A DNA stretch of 64,000 nucleotides, taken from Haemonchus contortus. Lineage: Eukaryota; Nematoda; Chromadorea; Rhabditida; Trichostrongylidae. Where the stretch lies: positions 3,049,281 to 3,113,280 of the forward strand of contig LS997563.1 in NCBI GenBank assembly GCA_000469685.2, written 5' to 3'. The notes under the pieces are model-generated. The model saw only the letters and a program-made list of their open reading frames with translations, made no database searches and was not told where the DNA came from. Numbering within the stretch: the stretch's first letter is position 1; the number at the start of each line of letters is the position of its first letter. Positions 12,549 to 24,988 of this stretch are shown here, piece after piece. A program made the translations under genes and the position numbers.

Positions 12549-15500
12549 TGTGTTTCAGCTTATGGGCATAAAAGGGGTAATTGGGGTCATTCCATGATCA
12601 CATGATGAACAAGTCTTATGTACTGGTTTTGTACTGACCGAATGAACCCACTCGGAAGGGGCATGGAGTGACAGGCGTTGGCTTACGCCACCGTTCCCTC
12701 ACCACTTCCGTGGGAGTGATCTATGATGTTTCTGTAGCTTTTCGAGAACGTAATCCCCGATTTTACCCTGGGCTCGACCAAGAAGGCTCTACCTTAATGT
12801 TCTTTTTCAGTTCTTCTGATACTACCTACAACTCGCTTAATTTGCATTATTTCACAGTGTGAAAGTAATGAAATTATCAGATTTTTTCATTTAGTTATGG
12901 ACAATAGCGAATCGACATGGTCGCGTAGGAATCTGTGACGAGAAGATCGTGAAACTCAAACAGTTTCGTATGGAAATGTCGAACGACGGCTGCGATCCGG
13001 TTCCCCTCGTCCGTCCGCCCATGGCAATCGACAACGCAACTTATTAACAGTAACGGATTATACCGACAACAGTTTTTACAATCACCCCGTGTCGACGTAG
13101 CAACACGGAAACAATAGGATACTCTTTTTTTTCTGCTGTGTGGACATTGAACTGGGAAATAACCACTTTTAGTAGCTAATCTCAATCCTGTCGTCCATTT
13201 TTCTTCGTTTTGCCTTCCCTTTACCCCATGTCTTACTTGGAAAATTGTGGGTCAGTGAAAAACTCTTAGGGAAAGAATATTAGGGTTTTCACGTGATCAT
13301 TCCTATCCCACTAATCCTTCTTCACTCCTCACTTCTACACGTCTTCTCTCTCACCCCCTCACCCTGGAGAATCGAACCCATGATGCTTCCAACAAGGAAT
13401 TCAACAACTAACACTTCACCACCAAAGTGATCGTTGACTTTCGATTAACCGTTTCGTTGCAGTGAAAGCGTGAACGCAAATGTGCGTCAGCCAGGGGGGG
13501 GGGGGGGGTGACAATGGTTTGGTCGCATTCGAAACCGTTTCAGCAACTATTCTCCATTATGTGATGACACTGCAAACTATTCCAGTCCAGCCTTTTTTCT
13601 GATGCCCAACATCTCTTTATTTCAAATTTTTATATGTTTTTGTGGTTTTAACTTCCCCAAATCCAGCTAGTACTACCTAGAATTGCTCATTATTCTGCAA
13701 AATATTGTTTGTATCCGATCAAGCATCTCCCCTGCCGTGCTGAAAATGGACCCCAGGGCACGCACATGATTTGAAGAAAGGCCATGATACTCTTACTCAG
13801 CAAGGCCTTCTCTAGCCATATATGTATAGCCAGCTTATATAAAAACGTCGTAAAAAAGTTCAGAAAACAAGTTAACACCACGGCAGTTATGCTGAGATTC
13901 ACAGAAAGTCGCGAGGAACTTACTGATACGATGTGTAATCACGTAGGATCAGTAGGTAATAACCTGCTGTTGAGCTAACTAATAAATAAATCATAATAAA
14001 TTAGCCTTGTTGTCGTATGTATGTGCATCTACTCCTTATTCCCACTTCCTAGGAAATTATGTCGAGATCGGTATGACCCCGTTCATCTTTCTATTGATTG
14101 TCCCATTCCACCTCATTCCCATCCCATTTGTGTCCACATTTTATTTATACACATTTTTTATCTCAAAAATCAATTTTTGAGCCGAACGCTTACCATTGTG
14201 ATCAGTGATGTGCATTCGTTCGTTGAACAATGACCTTTCTTGCCGAACTGGAAAAGATGATGACGGATAGAAAAAACTTTGGAACATTATTTTTGCATTT
14301 CTTAAACCTTTCTTACTCATGTACTATGTATAACTAGACATGGAAGGGGTGACAGACATGAAGCATTGTAAATGCTAAGCGGAGAAAACGGTATGGCGTT
14401 CGACCCAGTTCCAAAACTGTTCAGCGCAGATTCCTTCAATGAATGACGAGCTGCTTGAAATCGAGCAGTTCTCGAAACAACCTTTCAGAAAATTTGAATG
14501 AGTACTCTTGAAAGACTTTGAGTTGGTCGAGGTGGTGAGACCAGCTCAGGAAGCAACTCGTGGGCAGGGCGTCTATTGTTCTCAGGCCTAGATGACTCAG
14601 ATTCCATGATAATGGAAAATAGAAAAAGTTCAACCTATTCGGTAACCTTTTGTAAAGAAATTCCCGAATATAGCAGCGTGTACTGAGTGCTCACGCAATT
14701 CCCACTAGGGGCCTTGTTCTCGACTTCATGTGCCCTCTGTTTACGTAAGTTCCTTGATGGGAAATCCTACTTCCAATGAGGAGGAACTCTATGAAAATTA
14801 AGTTCATGCGTAAGTTGTGGTTGGCATTCACAGTTCGGATAGCAGCAGTGAGCATCAGAGCCACCCGTCCACGTCCGATTATTACTAGTGCTGCTTAGCT
14901 CAATTGCTCACCTTTGGTGTTCCACAGCTTACAATCGTGAAGCATATCCGAAAACAACTGAGGTAGTTCTAGTTAAGAACAGTAAATCAAGAGCCAGTCG
15001 GGTAGCGTGTTTCGAAGTTAGGTCGTCTGGTTGTTGATTCAACATAAAATTTAAAGATAAACCTCCACAAAGTAAATGCCATGTAACACTTCTGAGTTTT
15101 CTTCACTGCTTACCCTTGTAAAGTAAGCTTAGATGTAAGTAAATTTCTAGTGCAGTAGATTAGTTATTGAACCAATACCTAAAAAATTTTAAACACTATT
15201 AAAACGACGGGTAGACAGTAGACTAGCTGGATACGCATTAGAAAGGATTTTGTTGCTGCGAGAGTCAGAATCGGACGGTCAAGAACTCAGAACTCAGAAC
15301 GGAGCTTTATCTGGCAAGTACTTTGGGCAAGGTAGACATTTTGTTCGAGCAATAGCGAAGCGATAAATAGTTTAATTTATAGGGTGTTATAATGATGCGC
15401 ATAAATCACTGCCTCATTCCCACTACAAATTCACAGTCATCTTCAGTATCAAAAATCGTACAGCATTCTACATCGTATTTCGTTGCTTTTATTTTTTATG

Positions 15501-18500
15501 TATTGGTCTCGACTATGATTCACATACTTGGAACAATCACATCAAACATCAGAACCAAAATTTTGTAGAAACTAAGTAGAGGCAAGATCCACCACACCCT
15601 CCTCTACAGCAGTTCTGCAGCCGAGACAGCTTGGGATATCAAGACTCTCTTATGGTTAGATGAGCCAGCTTACATGAGCTCACGGTACCACTTGATTCTT
15701 CGGGTTAAGTTAGAACTATATGTGAGTCCCAACGATGATGAAAATTATAAAGGGAAAAATGGGACTAAAGATGAGGATGAGAAGAAACAGTTAAACCCCA
15801 TCCAGATGATAATATAGGCCTAGAACTTAATGTTTGTTGTGTAGGTAAAAGGAATATCGGCTCACATTGAAGGGGAGGGGGGGGGGGGGGGCGGTTTACA
15901 GCTAACGATGATGTCTATGAGAAATAGTACGATGCCTGAATGGATTGTGCTGTTTGAAAGGTACGAGAATTCCTCAATGATCTGGTTACTTGTACATGTG
16001 TCGGGGATTTACAAACTTAGCCCCCGCAATTGAGCGGACGGAAATGAGCAGCATGGGTGTTCGAAACCATCGAGAATGTGAAGAAGAAGATGAAGAATAT
16101 CCGGCCCTCCGCTCATCTTTCTGACTGTGCGATCCTTCGTGGCTTGACGTGTACCCCATAGACCGGAGACTACGTAGGCAGGAAAACCATGAAACCAGCG
16201 TCATCCAAAGCGCTGTGAAAAGCACGACATCCGGAACGTCCCCGATTTGCGTGAACGGGGAATTCTGGAGCGGTGGCTATCTGGAATTCCCCATTTTCCG
16301 GGGCGATCGTCAGTGGCTGAGTTTACGAATTTGCTTACGCTTACCGGGAATCGAAGAACACGTGAGTTGTTCAGGTCATGCGATTTCGCGGTAACCGTTG
16401 GACCCCAACGAATGCTGAATAAAACTTCCTGGTACGTCGAACTCCTAGACAGCGACCGGCCCGATGTTCAACTTCCTACACGAAAGTATTGAACGAAAAG
16501 GCTAGTAAGAAAAGAGATTAGCGGGGTCACTCGAGATCAGTGGAGAGACGATATAATAATAGCCAATCATCAGAAATGCGACCTTATCGGAGAGCTAACT
16601 ATGTGACAGAAGCAAGTGAAATTTTGTGGATTTTCACACACCACGAGGGCGATAAATGTAAACAAAAGTCATAAAATGTGTCACGAATTTTGCATATATC
16701 ATTATTAACATCACATAACATCACATTGATCTAAAAACTAGAGCGGCTGGCTTAGCGCATTCCTAATTCTGAACCTGAAAAGAAATCAGACATTTTTTTT
16801 CACTCTTCTTCTTCTTGTCCATAGAGTTGGTCCCACGCCATCACAGGGTCTGCTGTCCCTGTTAGTCATGGTCATATCCCTCCATCTGCGACAATACATT
16901 TCCGGAGCTTTTCTCGGTGAGTATTTCATGATCACGATACGCTACCTTATTCGTGGGGCTTTTCGTGGTCAACCATAGCGGGCGCTGGTCCCTTGAACTG
17001 GACTGGGGGCGTTTGTATGACATTCGTGATGCTTCCATTTCCGTTCCGATCAGGTCGCGTCCGATCATAGGCATATTACAACAACCTCTTTCAATCACAT
17101 ATAATATTTCTCATAGTGAAATTAGATTTCATAAATTTTATGTAGGGGACAGCACTCGCTGCTGTAAAAAAAACTTGCTCGGTGTAGCGTTCTTGTGAGC
17201 CACCTTCAGTACCGTTAGTCACACAAGACAACGCTGTGCTCCCCCTAAATCATCCGTACATTGTTCACTCGTGTCTTCACAGCCTGGTCCTTACTACCGT
17301 CACCAGGTAGGTTCTTCCCAAATATCGGGAATTCTGCTGTCTGTCGATGACTACCCAAGACAGACTACAATCCTCCAAACTCAGGCAATCAGTATATAAC
17401 ATATTGCATCTATTCACGCCGGGCATTATGCACAAAACTGCCAATATGGTGAGGGCCAATAGGATCGGTTTTGTGTAATCGATTCGCCGCGTGCGGCTTT
17501 TGCGAACCGTGCGCTTTGCCGTTATTACAGCTCTAGCATCCTTAATACAGCTCAATCGATATGCGACCGTTATTTTGAGCATGATTCTACTTTTAGTATC
17601 TTTGTTGTTGTGTTTCTTACCTGCTGCTGCATTCTGCTACATTCCTTCGCGCGAGGCGTCCCTCTCGCCGCAACGCGGTAATTTTGACCAAACTCCACCA
17701 TACGGTACACAGTGATCACAAGTTTTTGCTGCACTCTTGGCATAGGATGCACTACACCCAATAAAAATCCCCACCCTTTCCCATCCGGCCATCGATCCCT
17801 GTTTGAAGTTTCCAGGTAAAATAGTATACAGGCAAGACTAACTTCAAATGGCTGTCTCAGATGAGATGCTGGTTGGTCTAGGTCAACATTTGTTCAACAT
17901 TTCTTTTCATTCTTAACTGTTAAATGGATCCAATTTCACTAAAAACAGCCTTAAAAACCTTTTTAGCATTCTCATGTTTTCAGTATGCTCATCTTTATTC
18001 ATGCTTCATTTTGATTGATGTCAGCCGATTTGGGGACCACTTTCGTGGCTTTTGAATCGTTCTCCTTGATGACAAAGTTTAGAAAATGCCGATGGTTCTT
18101 TCCTACGCAATTTCTCCTTGTGGTTCAGCAAAGCTCATCCGGCATTCTTTGCCTTCAATTACTGAAACGTTTTGATGTTCCTGTTGTTCTGTGTTCCGCC
18201 GCTTTGCCCTGATGGTGCACCCATTAGAGTCGAGAATGATTTTTAAAGAGCTTGTCGTGACTCCCGTAAGAACTCCATTCGGGTTTAGAGCATGCTTTGG
18301 GAGGAAACAGCGCCCCAGATCCACTTGCAGTCGGTCCTACTGCGAAAGGCGGAAATTGCCAAAAGCGCGGAAAAACTAGTCATATGCTTGTCATCCCGCT
18401 ATGTATCCATATCCAGGATAGTCATGGTGTATTGTCCACCACTTGAAGTTTTATCATGTTGTACCTGTATGTCATAACGGTAGCGTCTTATTATTGTTGT

Positions 18501-19057
18501 GTGATCGAACGGGGTTAACGAACGTACTTTGGACACTTTGTAGTATTGGTTCGTCCTCAGGGGACTAGGCCTTTTCCAGCCCGCAGCAGGACTGTCCAGC
18601 ATTCAGCAATTTTGTGCCTTCTGATAAGTCAGATTCGGCTCCCTAATCATGCACATCTGGGAAGATATTGGGTCTGTTGACAGATACTATTTCCTCTGAA
18701 CGACGACAAATCTTGCGAGTTTTGAATAGGTAGCTATGGTCAACCATGGTCTCAACCATCCTGAGATTAGGGAAAAGGGAAAGTTCATGCTGAAATGGGA
18801 AGCGTCGAATGCAGCACCTTATTGTTAGTTTTTTTGGTCTTTTGGTTGTTCCTTCTCTTGTTCTCTTATACATGCAAATCGCTCGACCTCATTATGCCTT
18901 GACTTTGTCCATTCTAATGGCTTTGTTAAGAAAAAAATCCTACAAGACTAGAATCCAGGAGCCGTAATGAACTACTGAAATCCTTCTTTCGTATCCGGCC
19001 TGCACTCATACTGACCTGGCTCACGGCTTCAGTGTTGATTTCAGATTCTTCAGCAAG
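12549..19057. other. Intergenic stretch between the small membrane protein and the transporter
   Basis: It contains the hydrophobic-frame repeat (17475-17715), poly-G runs near 13493 and 15880, and a B-box-like tRNA relic on the minus strand near 13370. Several 60-80-codon frames at 15986-18900 show no recognisable motif and are not annotated. Confidence 0.5.
17475..17715 (+). repeat. Dispersed repeat carrying a hydrophobic reading frame, copy 1
   Basis: An open frame from 17491 to 17715 reads FAVITALASLIQLNRYA, a hydrophobic run (ILSMILLLVSLLLCFLP) and CYIPSRE...LSPQRGNF. It shares sequence and reading frame with 45110-45380. The flanks are not shared, so the core of about 220-240 bp is a dispersed unit. 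No known transposon protein was recognised. Confidence 0.55.
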
Positions 19058-22000
19058 ATGAGAGTGCTGAGGTCTATCTCTAAGCGGGATGTCCTGTTGG
19101 TTTTCACTATCAGTGGTGTCGTTGTGGGTGTGATCTTTGGTGGACTACTTCGGTAGGTTGAAAGTTCAGTCTTATAATCAGATTGCTCAAACCTTTTACA
19201 TTCAGATTCTTGAAACCCAGTGAAGAAGTCAGAAAATTCATTGGTTTTCCTGGAGAACTGTTCATGAACATGCTGAAGGCAATGATTTTGCCACTAATTG
19301 TTGCTAGCCTTATCTCTGGTGAATTCTTCTTCTTCTCACTCATTCTTATAAAGACGTGATTTCTTGTGTTAAGGTCTCTCTCAACTAGATGCAAGTACGT
19401 CAGGAAAGCTTGGCAGAAGGGCTGTGTTGTACTACACCCTCACCACTGCGCATGCAGTTTTGGTATACTCCTGCTGTCTGTTTTGAATGTTACGCCCCTT
19501 TCCAAGGCACAGTTCGCGATAATTTTGAGCTATCTATTTAAGGTAAAATAATGAAATAATCGATGCTCGCCTAGGCCGACCATGCCTTCCATCCCTCCGG
19601 GGTCCGTGAGTTGGTTCCAGACTCGTCTGGGAGGATAGAAGCTTTGACTTGTACATCGGCTGGCCACCGCAAGTCACTGTATAGGCCAAATACGCACTCG
19701 TTACGCCACTACGATTCTGAATGGAAGTAGAGTGCGGGGCGCATCCCTCAGACGGGATTGATTAACGTCAAAAACTTTATTTATTTTATTTAATGGAAGC
19801 CGTGGTGCAGAATTGTGCAAGTATGGCTAAGAAAGCGCGAAAATCGTTGGATTTCGAAAAATATAAGTCCGCAAAAAACTGGCAAAAAAGGGGTTGTACG
19901 AGATGGCCGTCAGGGTGTCTCTCACGCAAGCGTACTATTTTACTCGCCCTTAGAATAGTGCAGTAATAGGATGGCCATCATAACACGGCCACTTTGGGTG
20001 TCTGAGTCTAACCGGTTTCGAAGCTCTTATTACGCCCTGTCCAAGATGTTTTACGGCTCAACCGTCCATGTACCATGGGGTTCACGAATCCATTCTAGCG
20101 CTGAATTCTCAGATACCACTTTATCGTGAGCTGTGCCTTTAAATTCTAGAATACCTTGGACTCGTTTATCTCCACAAATCCTCAATTCAGCTTGGAATTT
20201 TCGTGGTATTAATTATTCATCCGGGAGATCCTCGAATTAAACAGGCAAAAGTAGCTCCCAATGATGAAGTTGTCGCAATGGTGACCACAGAGGATAAATT
20301 TCTTGATCTTCTCAGGTGAGCGACAGTTCTTCTTACCTGTAGGAACAGAAAAAAGTCCAAAGTCGGAGTAGGTCAAAGCATGGGATGAAAAACAAGTAAG
20401 GAACATAGATAACGTTACATTTGACAGGAATATGTTACCTGAGAACATTGTTCGATCAACGTTTCAACAGCAGCAGACAGTATATGTGACGGTGAATGCT
20501 TCAGATGGATCTGTGATACAGAAAAGTAAAGTTGAGTATTCGGACGGAATGAATGTTCTCGGTTCGTTGATTATTATCCTTCTCATACATAGGAGACTTG
20601 CTATGTGGTGCCCAATGGCGAAAGCCGTCAGGCCCCCCCTGGCTCTAAGGGACACCTGTTCAGGACTGATCATTTTCTGCATTGTGATGGGTATTGTGAT
20701 TTCTCGACTAGGCAAACAAGCTGAGCCATTGGCCAAATTCTTCATGGCACTTGATGCAGTGATCACTAGAATGGTGCTGATCGTTATGTGGTTGGTAATT
20801 TTTTATTCTTAGTATGAAAAAAGTAAAAGAAACGGTTGTTTGAGGTTTGGCCCTATAGGAATACCATCTCTGATCGCATGCAAAATGCTGGAGGTCTATG
20901 ACCTTGTGGCGACAGCTCAAACTCTGGCATTGTTCATAGTTACCGTCGTTATTGGTAAGTTCGAATTTAATTCTTTGGAAGTGAAGAAGCGAGAATTTGC
21001 CGATTTCGAGAAAAGTAAGGCTCCTCAAAAGTAGGGAAAATAAAGGTTGGACGAGATGACCATGACGGAAATAACGTGGAAGGGGTATTCGGACGAGATT
21101 TCGGTTGTTGCAATTGCGTAAAGTGCTGACTAGATCAAGCCAGAACCGTACAGGACTGTCTTGCGCTGTCGCTATGGGTCATGACGACCTATTTGAAGTT
21201 CCTACATGGGTTCCCTTGTGATCGATGCAGTCTCCACAATGCCGGTGAAACTCGTCCGGGGATACACACGAGCCAATCTTTGAGCCTTTATATTTCCATA
21301 GCTAGGCCGTTTTTCGACATGATAGCGCAAGATAAGGTATACGTGGGAACCTCGAATTCATCCTATGGAGAAATCCCAGAAACCATTTTTATCGTGAACT
21401 GTGCTTTTAAGCGGTTCCATTCGAGTGGTAAACAGCCTGACTGTATCTACTCTTGTTGCTTTTTTCAATCTACAGCTATTGAGAAATCGCGAAATGCTCC
21501 TTGCTTTCAACGGAAACGTCTAGTTCTCGAGTTTCACAATAAATACACTCCAACGTAAAGTATAATACTATTAAGGACTCGCCATTCAGTGCTTCGGAAC
21601 ACTTCCTTTGATTTACTACGTTGGCACCCGTAAAAACCCTTACGTATTTTTGAAAGGATTAGGTCAGGCTGTCCTTACAGCACTCGGAACATCTTCAAGG
21701 TGAGAAAGGCTTGTTTTGTTGTTTTAGAATTTATTGTATCATCTGTCCTCTCCATATACAAGTATTTCATATTATCGAAACAGGAGAACAGTCTGTGTAA
21801 ATGTCCTATTTTATGATTCCAGTGCAGCATCGTTGCCAGTGACGTTTCGCTGTCTAGATGAATTGGGTGTTGACGATCGAGTTGCAAAATTTGTACTACC
21901 AGTTGGAGCGATGGTCAATATGGTAAGAATATGAGCTATGACACATGATAACAAAGGCTGAGTGCTGAGTGAACATGATGAAATTATCAGTATGACGCTT

Positions 22001-23522
22001 ATAACTTACTTAATTACTGAGTAAATTGTAACTTACGCTCAGCCATGCTCAGGAGCCCGAGAAATGTGTAACACAGAGGGTTTTCAAGGCACGGGTTCAC
22101 GATAATTTTGGGTAATCCAGATTGTCACAAAAAAATGAAAGATAAGGTGGATAGTAGTGCGATGAAGGCAAAGAGACTGCAGTCGGTGTTTCCAAGGTGA
22201 AGAAAAAAGCCCTCGAAATATCGTTAAGAAGGGGGCTGGACGAGAATGAGGCGAAAAAAATAAGGAAAAGTGGGGCGTTTGGTCGAGCTATACAATGTGT
22301 GCATTGCGTACGTGTGGGTCCTGGTGCAAATAGCTGACTACGGTAAGCAAAGATTCATTCACCCATAAGCATAAGCACCCCAGTAGAAGCAGAAATAGCC
22401 CACCTTTTTCAGCCACTTGAGGCAGAAAATCAGAGTGAGGATCGCACCAGCAAAAAACTCAACAGATAATGAAAGGATGAGAGAAAAACATCGAGTCATC
22501 ACTCGGCGAGCAGCTGATTGTGTGTGGACCCAAGAATGAATATTGCAATCTCGCTTTGAACCTCGTTTGACGTGAAATTGATCGATGGGCGAAAAGTGCT
22601 AGCGACCCGGTAACGGGGCTCCCACTATGCCTTAGTTGTTGAGTTTTGAACTCGACAGCGTCCTTCCTGTTACCCTTGGGGTAGCTCGGTATGTATTCCT
22701 AGGGGAAGAGTTGAGGAACCATTTTTATAGTGAACTGTGCCTTTAACACTAGTTAGGTCGAAAATGATGAGAGGGTATGGCAACGATGATCTATAGAAGA
22801 CGTGACATAACAGAGGACTAAGATAAACTCGACTGCCATCACATCATCTGTATCACCTGCTCTCTCACTCGTCATTGACTTTCGCAAGAGGACGTCAGAT
22901 AACGTTCCCTTCGTATCAGATTTCTCATAGATTTACCTTTTTAGGACGGAACCGCTCTTTACGAAGCAACCGCATCAATCTTCATTGCACAATTGAATGG
23001 CATGCATTTGTCTATAGGACAGGTGTTGACGGTTAGGTAGGATATATAGTTTCAAGCTTCATCGGATTTTTCGTGAAAATATTCCAGTATCACTGCTACA
23101 TTGGCATCGATTGGAGCTGCGTCCATTCCAAGTGCTGGACTTGTTACTATGATGATCGTCCTAACGGCCCTTGGGCTCCCCGTGAATGACATTTCTCTGA
23201 TCATCGCTATCGACTGGTTCCTGTAAGTCGCATCAAATTTTCTCATTAAAAAAGCGCAACTAATGTTCAATTATTACCTAGAGATCGTCTGCGCACATCC
23301 GTCAATGTCGTTGGTGACGCATTCGGTTGTGGATTCGTCTACCAGCTCAGCAAGAATGACCTGGATGAATTAACAACGAAGAGTAGCACTACAGATGATG
23401 AACAGCCTCACACGCCACGCGCTAGTGTTAGTTCTTCCAATTCTTTCCAGAATTGCCATGACAGCTCTTTTAACAATTGCGGATATAGGATAAAGTTTTT
23501 GGCGTTAATCAATCCCGTCTGA
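19058..23522 (+). CDS. Excitatory amino acid (glutamate) transporter, SLC1/DAACS family, twelve exons
   Basis: Exons: 19058-19152, 19206-19318, 19374-19462, 20191-20315, 20428-20561, 20664-20790, 20845-20954, 21576-21699, 21823-21922, 22945-23036, 23088-23222, 23282-23522. They total 1485 nt (494 aa), the normal family length, and every junction is phase-consistent. The protein is a sodium-coupled plasma-membrane importer of glutamate/aspartate. It shows TM1 near residues 12-30, the conserved [16 protein letters not shown] segment, [13 protein letters not shown], a glycosylatable loop (NAS), the serine-rich TSSSAASLP re-entrant hairpin HP1, [10 protein letters not shown] in TM7, the [10 protein letters not shown] hairpin HP2, and DRLRTSVN in TM8. 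The last supplies the D-x-x-R-T-x-x-N residues that bind acidic amino acids. An acceptor about 15 nt upstream of the ATG could take a spliced leader. The last nine codons and the TGA lie in an inserted SINE, so the true C-terminus may differ. Which nematode GLT paralogue it is remains open. Confidence 0.93.
19563..19780 (+). repeat. SINE family S copy in a transporter intron
   Basis: Starts in the CGCCTAGGCCGACCATGCC block and runs to GGGATTGATTAACG and a T-rich tail. It sits in the intron between 19462 and 20191 of the glutamate transporter. It is one of the best-preserved body sequences, but the tRNA head is missing. Confidence 0.7.
19815..20136 (+). repeat. MITE-like element, copy in a transporter intron
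   Basis: Shares GGTTGTACGAGATGGCCG and the right end ATCGTGAGCTGTGCCTTTAA with the family. The middle is rearranged. It follows the SINE in the same intron. Confidence 0.5.
21030..21412 (+). repeat. MITE-like element, left-truncated copy in a transporter intron
   Basis: Contains ATTCGGACGAGATTTCGGTT, TGGGTCATGACG and the right end ATCGTGAACTGTGCTTTTAA. It lies between transporter exons ending at 20954 and starting at 21576. Confidence 0.6.
22084..22747 (+). repeat. MITE-like element, longer diverged copy in a transporter intron
   Basis: Left end TTCAAGGCACGGGTTCACGA and right end ATAGTGAACTGTGCCTTTAA. It occupies most of the intron between 21922 and 22945 of the glutamate transporter. Internal sequence is diverged. 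Confidence 0.55.
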
Positions 23523-23774
23523 GGTTTGCGCCCCGCACTCGACTTCCATTCAGAATCGTAGTGGCGCAGTGAGTGCGTATTGGACTATGCAATGACTCGC
23601 GGTCAGCCGGTGTACAATTCAGTGCATTTACCCTCCCAGACGAGCCTCGTGCCAATTAAGCGACTCCGGAGGATGGAGGACTTGGTTGGCCTAGGCGGAT
23701 ATCGATCCGGAATTTGAACCACTGACGTGTGAGATATGTGTTGCGCCACTTGTCACCACACCACCTTCGCCCTT
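23491..23774 (-). repeat. SINE family S copy that supplies the transporter C-terminus and stop
   Basis: Reverse copy starting with the tail and right end (AAAGTTTTTGGCGTTAATC) and ending with the tRNA-like head near 23770. It overlaps the last exon of the glutamate transporter, whose final nine codons and TGA lie inside it. Confidence 0.75.
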
Positions 23775-24185
23775 AAGTACGGATGTTAAATCGGAATACT
23801 ATTCTTTATCTAGAATTCTACCGCAATAAAATTGTCGCATTCTTACGCGACAATTTTAGTGTAATCAGATTTGTTTATAGGCAAGCGATACAAAGCAAAT
23901 CAGAGATGGCTTGCAGAACGGCACCAAAGAGAGCAACAGAGATATCCTTCAAGTCTAGTGCATGCTCAAGTAACCACATCGCAAGACAAGCCATTCAAAT
24001 TACCTGATATGGATGGCGAGCACGTTTTCGGCGCATGATACTTCCACGATTTTTCTCTGTGTTAGGATTTCTAAAATGTAGTTTGAGTGTTTTTGTGACA
24101 TCAGACATTGTTATAGCGACGATTATGTGGTTGTTAACTGCAACGCATCTTTGGACAAGTCAATATAGAAAAAGATCTTTTAATG

Positions 24186-24696
24186 AGACTTAAAGGCACA
24201 GTTCACGTTAATTTGGAAGTACCCGTTTTAAGTTGAAAAGAGTTGATGTAGAGTAGAGCACCGGTGGCGAAGGGAGCGAAAGAATCCGCTTACATCGCAA
24301 AAAATAAGGCTTGCCAAAAGTAGCGGAATTAGAGGTTGTACGAGATTGATACTTCGGAAATGGCATGGAAGGGGTATTCGGACGAGATTTCAATTGTTGC
24401 AATAGCGCAAAGAGCTGGCTACATCAAGCCAAAATTGTCTAAAACTGCCTTTTACTATCGTCATGGGTCATGATAAGTTGTTAGAGCCTCTTACATGGGT
24501 TCCGTTTTGATCGGTGCAGCCTCTACGACATCGCTGAGACGCGTTCGCTGTGGGTATGGCATCAACATGATACAATGTCTGACCCTTATTGTATCCTATC
24601 CAGGACCTTTGTTGACCTAACGTCGAAACAGGGAGAGGGTCTCGAATTCATCCTATGGACCATTTTCCTCGTAAACTGTGTCTTTAAGTTGCACAT
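24186..24696 (+). repeat. MITE-like element with TTAA-adjacent inverted termini, near-complete copy
   Basis: Left end CTTAAAGGCACAGTTCACGT; right end TCGTAAACTGTGTCTTTAAG. The ends are imperfect inverted repeats, and the TTAA-like sequence at each edge could be the target site. Family body blocks are ATTCGGACGAGATTTC and CATGGGTCATGA. There is no transposase frame, so it is non-autonomous. Confidence 0.65.
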
Positions 24697-24882
24697 GGTG
24701 GGAACCAGCTTCCCCTCATGAACCAGCGTTGCAAGCTTAAAAAGTCCAAAAGAACTTTTCAGGAGCTTTGTATCATATATGTACAAGACTGTATAAAGTG
24801 CAGAAAGAAAAGCGTTTGTTTTAATAAACGTGGGAAGGTTTGATGAGGTTCTTTCATTGTTATTTTGTTTACACAGGCTGGC

Positions 24883-24988
24883 AATTTGCTCATACATGGT
24901 AACTGAACCGAAATCAGGTGTAAGATCCTGATATTGAATCAGGGTCTTACACCTGATAATGGTTCAGTTACAATGTATCAGCAAATTT
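24883..24988. repeat. Hairpin palindrome (about 50-bp arms)
   Basis: The left arm AATTTGCTCATACATGGTAA...ATCCTGAT pairs with the right arm ATCAGGGTCTTACACCTGAT...AGCAAATT, with ATTGA at the centre. A few mismatches only. Confidence 0.8.

Noticed and set aside
13370..13440. tRNA-like sequence on the minus strand with a GGTTCGATTCTCC B-box
   Set aside because: The acceptor stem does not pair and the spacing of the arms is wrong.
15986..17198. Several 75-80-codon frames on both strands
   Set aside because: Composition is unlike the real exons and no domain or exon chain could be built.
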